From Bacteroides zhangwenhongii (GTDB taxonomy: Bacteria; Bacteroidota; Bacteroidia; Bacteroidales; Bacteroidaceae), in contig NZ_CP059856.1 in NCBI RefSeq assembly GCF_009193325.2, forward strand, positions 5,146,001 to 5,210,000: a stretch of DNA of 64,000 bases, in the 5' to 3' direction. The notes under the pieces were generated by a model, which saw nothing but the letters and a program-made list of their open reading frames with translations, did not search any database and had not been told where the DNA came from. Numbering within the stretch: position 1 is the first letter of the stretch; every line of letters begins with the position of its first letter. This document shows, in pieces, positions 35,556 through 44,239 of this stretch. The translations under genes and the position numbers were made by a program.

Positions 35556-35586
35556 ATCCGGGGGAAGGTTGCAGCTTCTCCCGGAT
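35556..35586. other. Hairpin between anti-sigma gene and susC
   Basis: ATCCGGGGGAAG (35556-35567) pairs with CTTCTCCCGGAT (35575-35586), a 12-bp stem with one G-T pair. On the coding (minus) strand it has no T-run, so it probably limits read-through or protects mRNA rather than acting as a simple terminator. The T-run lies on the plus strand, where no upstream gene is seen. Confidence 0.6.
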
Positions 35587-35662
35587 ATTTTTTCCGCATA
35601 GGCTTCTCGTATATTTTAAGGTTAATAATCGGTGTTATTCAAATAGTCCGGTAGCGGGAACG

Positions 35663-36652
35663 TTATTTATGACGCACCGTCAGATAACATTTGTCGCCCA
35701 CTATCTTATAATCCAGATTACCCGTCACACGGGCAATAATATCCATCACTTCTTCTATGGAAGCGTTCTGCCCGAAAGTCAGGTTAAAACGGTCACTTTT
35801 CAGGCTGTGAAAGCTATACACGAATGTATAAGGATATTTGCGTTCGAGACGGGGGAAGATCTCTTCCATCGTCATACTGCGAAAAACAATCTCACCGCGT
35901 TGCCAGGCTGTGACATCCTGCATATCCGGATAAGTCACACTACCCAAACGGGTGTGTTTATTATAAGCCAACTGTTCGTTGGGTTTCAGTATCTCTTGCT
36001 CTTTCAATCCATTGTACTCTACCAGAACTTTTCCCGAAATCAACGTTGCCGTTACCTCTTCCTCTTCGGGATAAGCCGACACATTAAATTCCGTTCCCAA
36101 TGCCGTGACTTGGAAATCTGCCGACTTTACGATAAACGGATGTGCCTCGTCACGTCTCACCTTGAAGTTGGCTTCTCCCACCAGATAGACACAACGACTG
36201 TCTCCCGTAAACTGTTGAGGATAAAGCAAGGTACTTTCTGAATTGATCATCACTTGCGTGCCATCCGATAAAGTAATATTCTGCATCTCGGTAGTAGGTA
36301 TATAAGCCTGCAACAAGTCCGGCGCCTGTCTGTTCTGTAAAGCCAGATAAATAGAGCCAGCGGATACGGCAATCAGCAAAGCCGCTGCAATCTTCCAGAT
36401 AACCAGCCGCGTATGTAAGGTATGTACTTTTTGTCTCGTCTTTATTCCGGTGAGTTCTCTCATCCTCTCCAACGAATGTTGATAATTGGGAGTAGTTGCG
36501 GATTCGGTAGCTTCCCAAAGCTGACTCAATTCGGAATCCTTTTCATCGGCACGTTCTTCATCGATAAGCCATACACGAAAATCCCGGTCAACTTCCGCCG
36601 GATAGTCATGCTTGATATAACGGTCTATAACGTCACGAATATAATTCTTCAT
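35663..36652 (-). CDS. FecR-type anti-sigma factor
   Basis: This 329-residue inner-membrane protein has a cytoplasmic N-terminal part that holds the sigma factor (about 1-80). One membrane helix follows at about 85-105 (IAAALLIAVSAGSIYLAL), then a periplasmic FecR domain (about 120-215, TTEMQNITLSDGTQVMINSESTL in part) and a C-terminal DUF4974 domain ending YKIVGDKCYLTVRHK. It is expected to relay the substrate-loaded state of SusC, through its STN domain, to the ECF sigma encoded 61 bp upstream. Gene order sigma-antisigma-susC-susD is the usual one for such loci. Confidence 0.92.
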   Translation of the reverse strand: MKNYIRDVIDRYIKHDYPAEVDRDFRVWLIDEERADEKDSELSQLWEATESATTPNYQHSLERMRELTGIKTRQKVHTLHTRLVIWKIAAALLIAVSAGSIYLALQNRQAPDLLQAYIPTTEMQNITLSDGTQVMINSESTLLYPQQFTGDSRCVYLVGEANFKVRRDEAHPFIVKSADFQVTALGTEFNVSAYPEEEEVTATLISGKVLVEYNGLKEQEILKPNEQLAYNKHTRLGSVTYPDMQDVTAWQRGEIVFRSMTMEEIFPRLERKYPYTFVYSFHSLKSDRFNLTFGQNASIEEVMDIIARVTGNLDYKIVGDKCYLTVRHK

Positions 36653-36713
36653 AAGGTGATATTTATTGTTTCTAAGAAACGTTTACATAATTACCACCAT
36701 TCAGAAAGAGAAA

Positions 36714-37265
36714 CTACGGAAAGAACCGGAAGAGAATAACAAACATTAACACTTTACGAAGTTCGGTCAATGTTTTGTAGATGTGGTCTTCTACTGTGCG
36801 CAGAGGGATTTGCAGTTTCTCCGCTATTTCTTTGTGAGACAAACCTTCAAACCGGCTCATCTCAAATATTTGCCTGCGTTTGGGAGGCAATTGGTCGAGT
36901 GCCATCTTGACGAGGAGGAGCACTTCTTTATAATAGAGATTTTCGAGCAATGAAGTATCTTCATCACACAAATCACCTATTAGTTGCGCTTTCATTATCT
37001 TATCTTCGTATTCCTGTTCCACTTTCTGATGTTTGAAAAGGTTGAAGATTTCATTTCGGGTAACGGTATAAAGATAGCTCGTCATGGTTTCTTGCTCCTG
37101 CCAAAGTTCAGGACGTGTCCACAACTTAAGAAATATATTCTGAGCGATGTCTTCCGCATCTTCCTCCGATTTGGTCAACAACTTCGCAAAGTTCTTGACA
37201 CGAGGGTAGTTAGCCGCGTAAAACCGTTCAAAACGAACATCCAAGTCTTCTACTTTTTCACTCAT
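36714..37265 (-). CDS. ECF RNA polymerase sigma factor
   Basis: This 183-residue protein has sigma region 2 (about 10-80, RFERFYAANYPRVKNFAKLL and DAEDIAQNIFLKLWTRPE) and region 4 (about 120-172, LDQLPPKRRQIFEMSRFEGL, SHKEIAEKLQIPLRTVEDHI). It belongs to the FecI-like group found with FecR and SusC genes in Bacteroides. It is expected to activate the susC operon downstream when the glycan signal is received. Its own promoter has a consensus housekeeping -7 and -33, so it is probably made constitutively at a low level. A strong terminator isolates it from mutB upstream. Confidence 0.93.
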   Translation of the reverse strand: MSEKVEDLDVRFERFYAANYPRVKNFAKLLTKSEEDAEDIAQNIFLKLWTRPELWQEQETMTSYLYTVTRNEIFNLFKHQKVEQEYEDKIMKAQLIGDLCDEDTSLLENLYYKEVLLLVKMALDQLPPKRRQIFEMSRFEGLSHKEIAEKLQIPLRTVEDHIYKTLTELRKVLMFVILFRFFP

Positions 37266-37294
37266 CTATTCTGCTTTTTATAATGAAAGCCGGA

Positions 37295-37324
37295 CAAATA
37301 TAGCCAATTTTAATTTCAGACAAA
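37295..37324 (-). promoter_or_regulatory. Promoter of the ECF sigma gene
   Basis: The minus strand has TTTG (37324-37321), an 18-bp spacer and TATATTTG (37302-37295), 29 bp before the sigma factor start. It matches the primary-sigma consensus of Bacteroides. Confidence 0.7.
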
Positions 37325-37342
37325 CGAATGTCAGTAAAAAAC

Positions 37343-37381
37343 ATCCCGCCTTTCAGTTCATTTGAACTAAAAAGGCGGGAT
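37343..37381 (-). terminator. Terminator after mutB
   Basis: ATCCCGCCTTT (37343-37353) pairs with AAAGGCGGGAT (37371-37381), and the loop contains a second 6-bp pair (AGTTCA/TGAACT). On the minus strand a T-run follows. It separates the mutase operon from the ECF sigma gene on the same strand. Confidence 0.9.
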
Positions 37382-37407
37382 AAAATCAAAAACAGGAAAG
37401 TCCTGTC

Positions 37408-39555
37408 TTATTCTTCGTCCATCAGGATTTCCAAAATCTGGCAAGCAGCTTTCGCCACCGGAGTACCCGGACCGAAGATAGCAGCCACCCCTGCTTTATA
37501 CAAGAAATCATAATCCTGTGCAGGAATAACGCCACCGGCAATCACTACGATATCTTCGCGCCCCAGCTTCTTTAATTCCTCAATAATCTGCGGAACCAAT
37601 GTCTTATGTCCGGCAGCCAACGAAGAAACACCGACTACATGAACATCGTTTTCAACAGCTTCACGGGCAGCTTCCGCAGGTGTCTGGAACAACGGTCCCA
37701 TATCCACGTCAAAACCGCAGTCGGCATAACCGGTCGCTACTACTTTGGCACCACGGTCGTGACCGTCCTGTCCCATCTTCGCAATCATGATACGGGGTTG
37801 ACGCCCCTCTTTCTTCGCAAACTTCTCAGCCAGTTCACAAGCACGCTTGAAGTCGCTATCGTTTTTACTTTCTGATGAATACACGCCTGATATAGTTCTA
37901 ATTATTGCTTTATAACGTCCTACGACCTGTTCGCAAGCAGATGAAATCTCGCCCAATGTGGCACGGACGCGCGCTGCTTCCACTGCCAGTTCCAGCAAGT
38001 TACCCTTACCGGTCTTCACACACTCGGTAATAGCCGCCAACGCTTTATCTACCTCAGCCTGGTTACGTCCCTCTTTCAGACGTTTCAGGTTTTCGATCTG
38101 TTCAAGACGAACCGCCGTATTATCAATTTCAAGAATATCGATCGGAGCTTCTTTGTCCAGACGATACTTGTTCACACCGACAATCGTCTGCTGACCACTG
38201 TCGATACGAGCTTGTGTACGTGCAGCGGCCTCTTCGATACGCATCTTAGGAATACCTGTTTCGATAGCTTTTGCCATGCCACCCAGTTTTTCAATCTCCT
38301 GAATATGCTCCCAAGCCTTATGCGCCAACTCGTTCGTCAGAGTCTCTACATAATAAGAACCACCCCACGGGTCAACATTCTTGCAAATGTATGTTTCTTC
38401 CTGAATGTAGATCTGAGTGTTACGGGCAATACGTGCGGAGAAGTCCGTCGGAAGTGCGATAGCCTCATCCAACGCATTGGTATGCAAAGACTGTGTATGT
38501 CCCAAAGCGGCAGCCATCGCTTCGATACAAGTACGTCCCACGTTATTGAACGGATCTTGTTCGGTCAATGACCAACCGGAAGTCTGTGAGTGGGTACGCA
38601 GTGCCAATGATTTCGGATTCTTCGGGTTAAACTGTTTCACAATCTTCGCCCACAACATACGCGCGGCACGCATTTTGGCAATTTCCATGAAATGGTTCGT
38701 TCCAATCGCCCAGAAGAAAGACAGACGCGGAGCAAATGCATCGATATCAATACCGGCGGCAGTTCCGGCACGAAGATATTCAAGACCGTCGGCAAGCGTA
38801 TAAGCCAACTCGATATCTGCGGTAGCACCTGCCTCCTGCATATGGTAACCGGAAATGGAAATGGAGTTGAACTTAGGCATCTTCTGCGAAGTATACTCAA
38901 AGATGTCGGAAATAATTTTCATTGAGAATGCAGGCGGGTAAATATAGGTATTACGCACCATGAATTCTTTCAGGATATCATTTTGGATAGTACCTGCCAT
39001 TTCTTCCAATTTCGCACCTTGCTCCAGACCGGCATTGATGTAGAATGCCATAACCGGAAGCACCGCCCCGTTCATTGTCATGGATACGGACATCTTGTTC
39101 AAAGGAATACCGTCGAACAGGACCTTCATGTTTTCCAAAGAACAGATAGATACACCCGCTTTACCTACGTCACCTACCACACGTTCGTGATCGGGGTCGT
39201 AGCCGCGATGCGTAGCCAAGTCGAACGCAACCGACAACCCCTTCTGACCGGAAGCCAGGTTACGGCGATAGAAAGCATTTGATTCTTCGGCAGTGGAGAA
39301 TCCGGCGTATTGACGGATCGTCCAAGGACGCAGAGTGTACATTACCGAGTACGGACCACGCAGGTACGGAGGAAGTCCGGCAGCATAGCCGAGATGTTCC
39401 ATTCCTTCAAGGTCTTCTTTTGTATAAACAGGCTTCACTTCGATGTGTTCCGGTGTTTTCCAATCAGCGGAGATACCGTTAGCCTTTTGCCATTCAGCAC
39501 CGTTAGCAGGCTGAAATGCGGCATATATATCAATGTTTTTAAAATCTTTTCTCAT
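37408..39555 (-). CDS. mutB: Methylmalonyl-CoA mutase, large (catalytic) subunit
   Basis: This 715-residue adenosylcobalamin enzyme interconverts succinyl-CoA and methylmalonyl-CoA, a step of propionate formation in Bacteroides. The TIM-barrel domain has [19 protein letters not shown] and [19 protein letters not shown]. The C-terminal B12-binding domain has the cobalt-ligating DGHDRG motif near residue 600 ([20 protein letters not shown]) and [17 protein letters not shown]. It begins 1 bp after the mutA stop, so the two are translationally coupled. Dependence on cobalamin ties it to the uptake locus at 47-57 kb. Confidence 0.97.
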   Translation of the reverse strand: MRKDFKNIDIYAAFQPANGAEWQKANGISADWKTPEHIEVKPVYTKEDLEGMEHLGYAAGLPPYLRGPYSVMYTLRPWTIRQYAGFSTAEESNAFYRRNLASGQKGLSVAFDLATHRGYDPDHERVVGDVGKAGVSICSLENMKVLFDGIPLNKMSVSMTMNGAVLPVMAFYINAGLEQGAKLEEMAGTIQNDILKEFMVRNTYIYPPAFSMKIISDIFEYTSQKMPKFNSISISGYHMQEAGATADIELAYTLADGLEYLRAGTAAGIDIDAFAPRLSFFWAIGTNHFMEIAKMRAARMLWAKIVKQFNPKNPKSLALRTHSQTSGWSLTEQDPFNNVGRTCIEAMAAALGHTQSLHTNALDEAIALPTDFSARIARNTQIYIQEETYICKNVDPWGGSYYVETLTNELAHKAWEHIQEIEKLGGMAKAIETGIPKMRIEEAAARTQARIDSGQQTIVGVNKYRLDKEAPIDILEIDNTAVRLEQIENLKRLKEGRNQAEVDKALAAITECVKTGKGNLLELAVEAARVRATLGEISSACEQVVGRYKAIIRTISGVYSSESKNDSDFKRACELAEKFAKKEGRQPRIMIAKMGQDGHDRGAKVVATGYADCGFDVDMGPLFQTPAEAAREAVENDVHVVGVSSLAAGHKTLVPQIIEELKKLGREDIVVIAGGVIPAQDYDFLYKAGVAAIFGPGTPVAKAACQILEILMDEE

Positions 39556-39556
39556 C

Positions 39557-41461
39557 TTACTTCAATAGTTTGGCGTTAAACTCTTTCAAGGTATCCAGCA
39601 CATTCACACGGACATGGATAAAGTACTCAATACCTGCGGCTTTCAATGTATCGGCACATTCCGGATTACCGGCGACGATAAACATAGCACGGCCATTCAA
39701 AGCTTTGAAAGCGGGAATTGCATATTCCGCATATTCATCATCACTGGAACAAAGCACCACGATATCCGCCTTAGCAGCCATAGCCGCCTCTATTCCTGCC
39801 TCAACCGTTTCGAAGCCAAGATTATCAATCACTTCATAACCGGCACAAGCCAGGAAGTTGCAAGAGTATTGCGCACGTGCCTGACGCATTGCCAGATTAC
39901 CGATAGTCAACATGAACGCTTTCGGACGTTTGCCGGACGCTTCCGTCTCAAGACGCAAAGCCTCGAATTCGCTGGCAGCACGGTCGGATACCAAAGTAGC
40001 CACATCTTTCTCACAAGTATGTTCTTTGCCACCGCCACAACAACATTTTGCCTCAACCGGTTTCTTGTCACCCGCTTTTTCATTAAAGTTGGGGAATTGG
40101 TTGGTGCCCAACAATACTTCACGACGCTGTGCCACCGCTTTATGACGCGCTTTATTGCTTTCGTTCACAGCAGCCTGAACTGTTCCCGCTTTCAAGGCAG
40201 CATAGAAACCACCGGCTTCTTCGACAGACAGGAAGAGTTCCCAAGCCTGTTTAGCGATAGAGACAGTCAGGTTTTCAATATAATAAGAACCTGCAGCCGG
40301 GTCAATCACTTTATCAAAATGAGATTCTTCCTTCAGCAGCAGTTGCTGGTTGCGTGCCAGACGCTCGGAGAATTCATCGGGGGTCTCGTATGTCTTGTCA
40401 AACGGGGTAACTGTCATTGAATCCACACCTCCCAAAGCAGCACTCATCGCTTCGGTTTGCGTACGAAGCAGATTCACGTGTGCATCAAACAAAGTGAGAT
40501 TGAATGTGGAAGTTTCGGCGTGAACCGCCATTTTTGCAGCACAACGGCATTCACCGTTAGGACCTTTATTGTCGCAATCACGTACACATTCGGGCTTATA
40601 AGAAGCTACGATATTCGCCCAAAGCAGACGTGCGGCACGGAATTTTGCAATTTCGAGGAAGTAATTGGAGCTGATACCGAAGTTGAACTTGATTTTCTTG
40701 GCAACAATGGCAGCGGGAATACCGGCCTCTGTCAGTTGATTCATGTATTCATTACCCCAAGCCAGCGCATAACCCAACTCCTGAGAAATATAAGCTCCGG
40801 CATTGTTCAGAGATAAAGCATTTACATTCAGTACACGATAGAAAGGAAGCGGTTGGATGGCCTCAATCAAAGCTTTGCCCGTTTGCACCATATCGCCTTT
40901 TTCCTTACCGCGAGTCAACATCTTATTGAAGAAATCATAGTTGATAGAACCTCTCAGTTTCTTCACATCATAATCTTTCTTCTGGAAATAAGCTACCAGC
41001 AGATTAGCCAACTCAACGACGTGTCCCTGGCAAGTAGAGAAGTTCAGTTCAACGCACTCAGCTTGAATATCATTCAACAATGTTTCAAGATATTCCGCAT
41101 TGAGTTCCTTTGCTTTCACATGGAAAGAAAGTGAATCGACACCCTTATTCAAGATATCCAACGCCTTTGCATTAGCTTCTTTCGGGCATTCCACTCTGAT
41201 TTCCTGACGAACCAGCCACTCATTGTTGTCTTTCTTGGTTCCCCTCAGATAAGGGAATTCTCCGGGAAGCGCATCGGTAGTCTTCAAACCCTCCAGATCT
41301 TCCATCCGGTAGAAAGGTTTCACTTTGAACCCTTCGTTCGTTTTCCAAACGAGCTTCTTCTCAAAATCAGCACCTTTCAAATCGGCTGTAACCTTCTCCA
41401 TCCATTGTTCGGTGGAGACAGGAGAAAAGTCTGAGAAGAGTTTTTCTTTTTTGTCTGCCAT
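39557..41461 (-). CDS. mutA: Methylmalonyl-CoA mutase, small subunit, with Cys-rich insertions
   Basis: This 634-residue non-catalytic partner of MutB has the same two-domain plan but no DxHxxG cobalt ligand in its C-terminal domain, as usual for MutA. Barrel signatures include [21 protein letters not shown] in part, [19 protein letters not shown] and [13 protein letters not shown]. Two Cys-rich segments stand out: Cys292, 296, 305 and 307 (CVRDC...CRC) and Cys473-475 plus His481 and Cys483 ([11 protein letters not shown]). They look like metal-binding additions. The gene is first in the mutA-mutB operon, with a TATATTTG -7 box 78 bp before the start. Confidence 0.95.
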   Translation of the reverse strand: MADKKEKLFSDFSPVSTEQWMEKVTADLKGADFEKKLVWKTNEGFKVKPFYRMEDLEGLKTTDALPGEFPYLRGTKKDNNEWLVRQEIRVECPKEANAKALDILNKGVDSLSFHVKAKELNAEYLETLLNDIQAECVELNFSTCQGHVVELANLLVAYFQKKDYDVKKLRGSINYDFFNKMLTRGKEKGDMVQTGKALIEAIQPLPFYRVLNVNALSLNNAGAYISQELGYALAWGNEYMNQLTEAGIPAAIVAKKIKFNFGISSNYFLEIAKFRAARLLWANIVASYKPECVRDCDNKGPNGECRCAAKMAVHAETSTFNLTLFDAHVNLLRTQTEAMSAALGGVDSMTVTPFDKTYETPDEFSERLARNQQLLLKEESHFDKVIDPAAGSYYIENLTVSIAKQAWELFLSVEEAGGFYAALKAGTVQAAVNESNKARHKAVAQRREVLLGTNQFPNFNEKAGDKKPVEAKCCCGGGKEHTCEKDVATLVSDRAASEFEALRLETEASGKRPKAFMLTIGNLAMRQARAQYSCNFLACAGYEVIDNLGFETVEAGIEAAMAAKADIVVLCSSDDEYAEYAIPAFKALNGRAMFIVAGNPECADTLKAAGIEYFIHVRVNVLDTLKEFNAKLLK

Positions 41462-41538
41462 AGTTTATTTAAAATTAAAACAAGATTAATATTGTCTTTA
41501 TTTTTATCTATCTCTCTAAAAGTCCGTTGTTCGACTTG

Positions 41539-41546
41539 CAAATATA
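41539..41546 (-). promoter_or_regulatory. -7 promoter element for mutAB
   Basis: The minus strand reads TATATTTG, matching the -7 consensus. No TTTG at standard spacing is seen. It lies in a 327-bp divergent gap between mutA and the transporter gene. Confidence 0.5.
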
Positions 41547-41634
41547 ACCAAATAGTTAAAACAATACTCTTTTTTAGAGAAAATTCGCACAGCCCGGAAA
41601 ATGAGGAACAAATAAATAAAGAATAGGGAATGGG

Positions 41635-41702
41635 AAATGAAAAATTACCATTATTCATCCCATATATACAATAGGTATAGAAATTCTTCATTTTTCATTT
41701 TT
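41635..41702. repeat. Imperfect inverted repeat of a dispersed family
   Basis: The right part AATTCTTCATTTTTCATTTTT(41682-41702 in full) differs at two bases from the arm at 13059-13079. An imperfect complement (AAATGAAAAAT) lies near 41635-41646. It sits in the divergent gap between mutA and the transporter gene, where a terminator is not expected, so it is more likely a repeat element. Confidence 0.6.
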
Positions 41703-41739
41703 AGTTCTTCATTTACTTGATTTGCTCCGATGTTATGAG

Positions 41740-41747
41740 TAATTTTG
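41740..41747 (+). promoter_or_regulatory. -7 promoter element for the RCK transporter
   Basis: TAATTTTG matches the -7 consensus, 41 bp before the transporter ATG. A TTTG at 41721-41724 is only 15 bp upstream, short for a -33 box. Confidence 0.45.
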
Positions 41748-41788
41748 CACCCGTTTTATAAAAGACATTATAAAAACTACTATAAATT

Positions 41789-43453
41789 ATGGATTGGTTA
41801 CAAAGTTTATTGTGGGACCCTAGTTCTGTGGCACATATCGTGTTCCTCTACGCATTTGTAGTGGCAGCCGGTGTGTATCTCGGTAAGATAAAGATATTCG
41901 GAATATCTTTAGGTGTCACGTTTGTTTTGTTTGCCGGCATCCTAATGGGACATTTCGGCTTCACGGCCGATACACACATCCTACATTTCATCCGTGAATT
42001 CGGATTGATTTTGTTCGTATTCTGTATCGGTCTTCAGGTGGGGCCGTCTTTCTTCTCTTCTTTCAAAAAAGGGGGAATGACACTAAACCTGTTGGCTGTA
42101 GGCATCGTAGTGTTAAATATTGCTGTTGCGCTGGGGCTTTATTACCTGTGGAACGGCCGGGTGGAATTGCCGATGATGGTTGGTATACTCTATGGAGCTG
42201 TGACAAACACTCCGGGACTTGGTGCCGCCAATGAAGCATTGAACCAGTTGAACTATACCGGCCCGCAGATCGCGTTGGGTTATGCGTGTGCATATCCGCT
42301 CGGTGTGGTAGGTATTATCGGTTCTATCATTGCTATCCGCTACATCTTCCGTGTCAATATGGCTAAGGAAGAAGAGAATCTGAAGATTCAAAGCGGGGAC
42401 GCACACCACAAGCCGCACATGATGAGCCTTGAGGTACGCAACGAATCAATCAGCGGAAAGACACTGATTGAGATTAAAGAGTTCTTGGGACGCAACTTCG
42501 TTTGTTCGCGTATCCGCCATGAAGGGCACGTCAGTATTCCCGACCACGAGACCATATTCAATATGGGCGATCAGTTGTTTATCGTCTGCTCGGAAGAGGA
42601 TGCTCCGGCTATCACCGTATTTATAGGAAAAGAGGTGGAACTCGATTGGGAGAAACAAGACCTGCCGATGGTTTCACGCCGTATCTTGGTCACCAAACCG
42701 GAGATTAACGGAAAAACGCTCGGTTCTATGCACTTCCGCAGTATGTATGGGGTAAATGTAACCCGTATCAACCGTTCCGGTATGGACCTGTTTGCCGATC
42801 CGAATCTGGTACTTCAAGTAGGTGACCGTGTGATGGTAGTAGGTCAGCAAGATGCAGTAGAACGTGTGGCAGGTGTGTTGGGTAATCAGTTGAAACGTCT
42901 GGACACTCCGAATATCGTAACTATCTTCGTCGGTATCTTCTTAGGTATTCTTCTAGGCAGCCTTCCGATTGCATTCCCGGGTATGCCGACTCCTTTGAAA
43001 CTAGGTTTGGCAGGTGGTCCGCTGGTAGTAGCGATCCTTATCGGACGCTTCGGTCACAAACTCCATCTGGTAACTTACACAACAATGAGCGCCAACCTAA
43101 TGCTTCGCGAAATAGGTATCGTGCTTTTCCTTGCCAGTGTCGGTATTGATGCAGGTGCCAATTTTGTGCAAACGGTAGTCGAAGGTGACGGATTGTTATA
43201 CGTAGGTTGCGGTTTCCTTATCACCGTCATTCCATTGCTTATTATCGGCGCTATTGCCCGACTGTATTATAAGGTAAACTACTTCACTCTGATGGGATTG
43301 ATAGCCGGTAGTAATACCGATCCTCCCGCATTGGCTTATGCCAACCAGACAACTGCCGGTGACGCTCCGGCCGTAGGGTATTCGACGGTTTATCCGCTAT
43401 CTATGTTCCTCCGTATCCTAACGGGACAGATGATATTATTAACAATGATGTAA
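41789..43453 (+). CDS. AspT/YidE-type transporter with two RCK_C domains
   Basis: This 554-residue inner-membrane protein has two membrane blocks of about five helices each (residues 10-185 and 375-554), both of the Asp-Al_Ex/YidE-YbjL duplication type. Each contains a GxxxGxxAA or [17 protein letters not shown] re-entrant motif ([13 protein letters not shown] and [15 protein letters not shown]). Between them lie two TrkA_C/RCK_C domains (about 210-290 and 295-370, each with [13 protein letters not shown] strands). The family includes the aspartate:alanine antiporter, but the substrate of this branch is not known. It is a single gene, ending in a strong bidirectional terminator. Confidence 0.88.
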   Translation: MDWLQSLLWDPSSVAHIVFLYAFVVAAGVYLGKIKIFGISLGVTFVLFAGILMGHFGFTADTHILHFIREFGLILFVFCIGLQVGPSFFSSFKKGGMTLNLLAVGIVVLNIAVALGLYYLWNGRVELPMMVGILYGAVTNTPGLGAANEALNQLNYTGPQIALGYACAYPLGVVGIIGSIIAIRYIFRVNMAKEEENLKIQSGDAHHKPHMMSLEVRNESISGKTLIEIKEFLGRNFVCSRIRHEGHVSIPDHETIFNMGDQLFIVCSEEDAPAITVFIGKEVELDWEKQDLPMVSRRILVTKPEINGKTLGSMHFRSMYGVNVTRINRSGMDLFADPNLVLQVGDRVMVVGQQDAVERVAGVLGNQLKRLDTPNIVTIFVGIFLGILLGSLPIAFPGMPTPLKLGLAGGPLVVAILIGRFGHKLHLVTYTTMSANLMLREIGIVLFLASVGIDAGANFVQTVVEGDGLLYVGCGFLITVIPLLIIGAIARLYYKVNYFTLMGLIAGSNTDPPALAYANQTTAGDAPAVGYSTVYPLSMFLRILTGQMILLTMM

Positions 43454-43479
43454 ATCAAGCTCAAGCTTAGCTTATAAAT

Positions 43480-43525
43480 AGTAAAGCCGGCTCTATTCTT
43501 TTAAGTAGAATATGCCGGCTTTACT
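43480..43525. terminator. Bidirectional terminator
   Basis: AGTAAAGCCGGC (43480-43491) pairs exactly with GCCGGCTTTACT (43514-43525), with a further inner pair TATTCT/AGAATA, and T-rich sequence follows. It lies between the convergent transporter and kinase-like genes. Confidence 0.88.
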
Positions 43526-43557
43526 GTTTTATCTCCCTTTATTCATTATACCATATA

Positions 43558-44187
43558 TTACAACTTCAGTTTCTTCACTACAAACTCCTCCACAAAGCGT
43601 ACCGTTTCTTCTATTCCTAAAGAAGAGGAGTCCACACACAGATGATAAGTAGCTGCCGCTCCCCATGTTTTATAACTATAATAATTATAGTATTCCGAAC
43701 GTTTCTTATCTGCTTTCTCCATCATTTCCTCCGCAGCCTCCTCATCAATATGATGGATCTGACACAACCGTGCAATGCGGTCTTCTTTGGAAGCCGAAAT
43801 AAAAACGTTTACACAACGCGGATGTTCGCGCAATATATAATCCGCACAGCGCCCCACAAACACACAGGATTTTTCAGCCGCCAAATGACGAATGACATCA
43901 CTCTGTACCTTAAACAAAGCATCATTACTCAAACAGTTGGTACACGGCATAGCCCCCTCACTGATAAAAGGAAACCGCATTCCGAACAACCCACCGATAA
44001 TACCTTGTGAAGCCTTTTCATCCGCTTTTTCAAAAAATTCTCTACACAATCCGCTCTCTTCAGAAGCTAGATTGATCAACTCTTTATCATAGAAGTCGAT
44101 GCCCAAACGGGCTGCCAACTTCTCTCCTATTTCTTTTCCGCCACTACCTAACTGGCGACCGATATTAATGACATAGCTACCGCTCAT
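43558..44187 (-). CDS. Cytidylate kinase-like protein
   Basis: This 209-residue P-loop protein is of the cytidylate kinase-like family (Cytidylate_kin2). The phosphate-binding loop is at the N-terminus (NIGRQLGSGGKEIGEKLAA), followed by FYDKELI and a central VFVGRCADYILREHPRCVNVFI with the LID/arginine segment ASKEDRIARLCQ. I chose the ATG at 44185-44187; the frame extends 10 codons upstream without support. A true cmk is normally elsewhere and shorter in motif set, so this is likely a nucleotide kinase of unknown specificity. It is 52 bp upstream of the end of the TonB-type barrel gene on the same strand. Confidence 0.82.
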   Translation of the reverse strand: MSGSYVINIGRQLGSGGKEIGEKLAARLGIDFYDKELINLASEESGLCREFFEKADEKASQGIIGGLFGMRFPFISEGAMPCTNCLSNDALFKVQSDVIRHLAAEKSCVFVGRCADYILREHPRCVNVFISASKEDRIARLCQIHHIDEEAAEEMMEKADKKRSEYYNYYSYKTWGAAATYHLCVDSSSLGIEETVRFVEEFVVKKLKL

Positions 44188-44239
44188 AGTACATTTTGTT
44201 TTATGGTTTGGTAGCAAACATACGAATTATTTCTAAGAC

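Noticed and set aside
26659..37265. Polysaccharide locus as a recently acquired mobile island
   Set aside because: No integrase, tRNA site or direct repeats flank it, and codon use and promoters look like those of the neighbours by eye.
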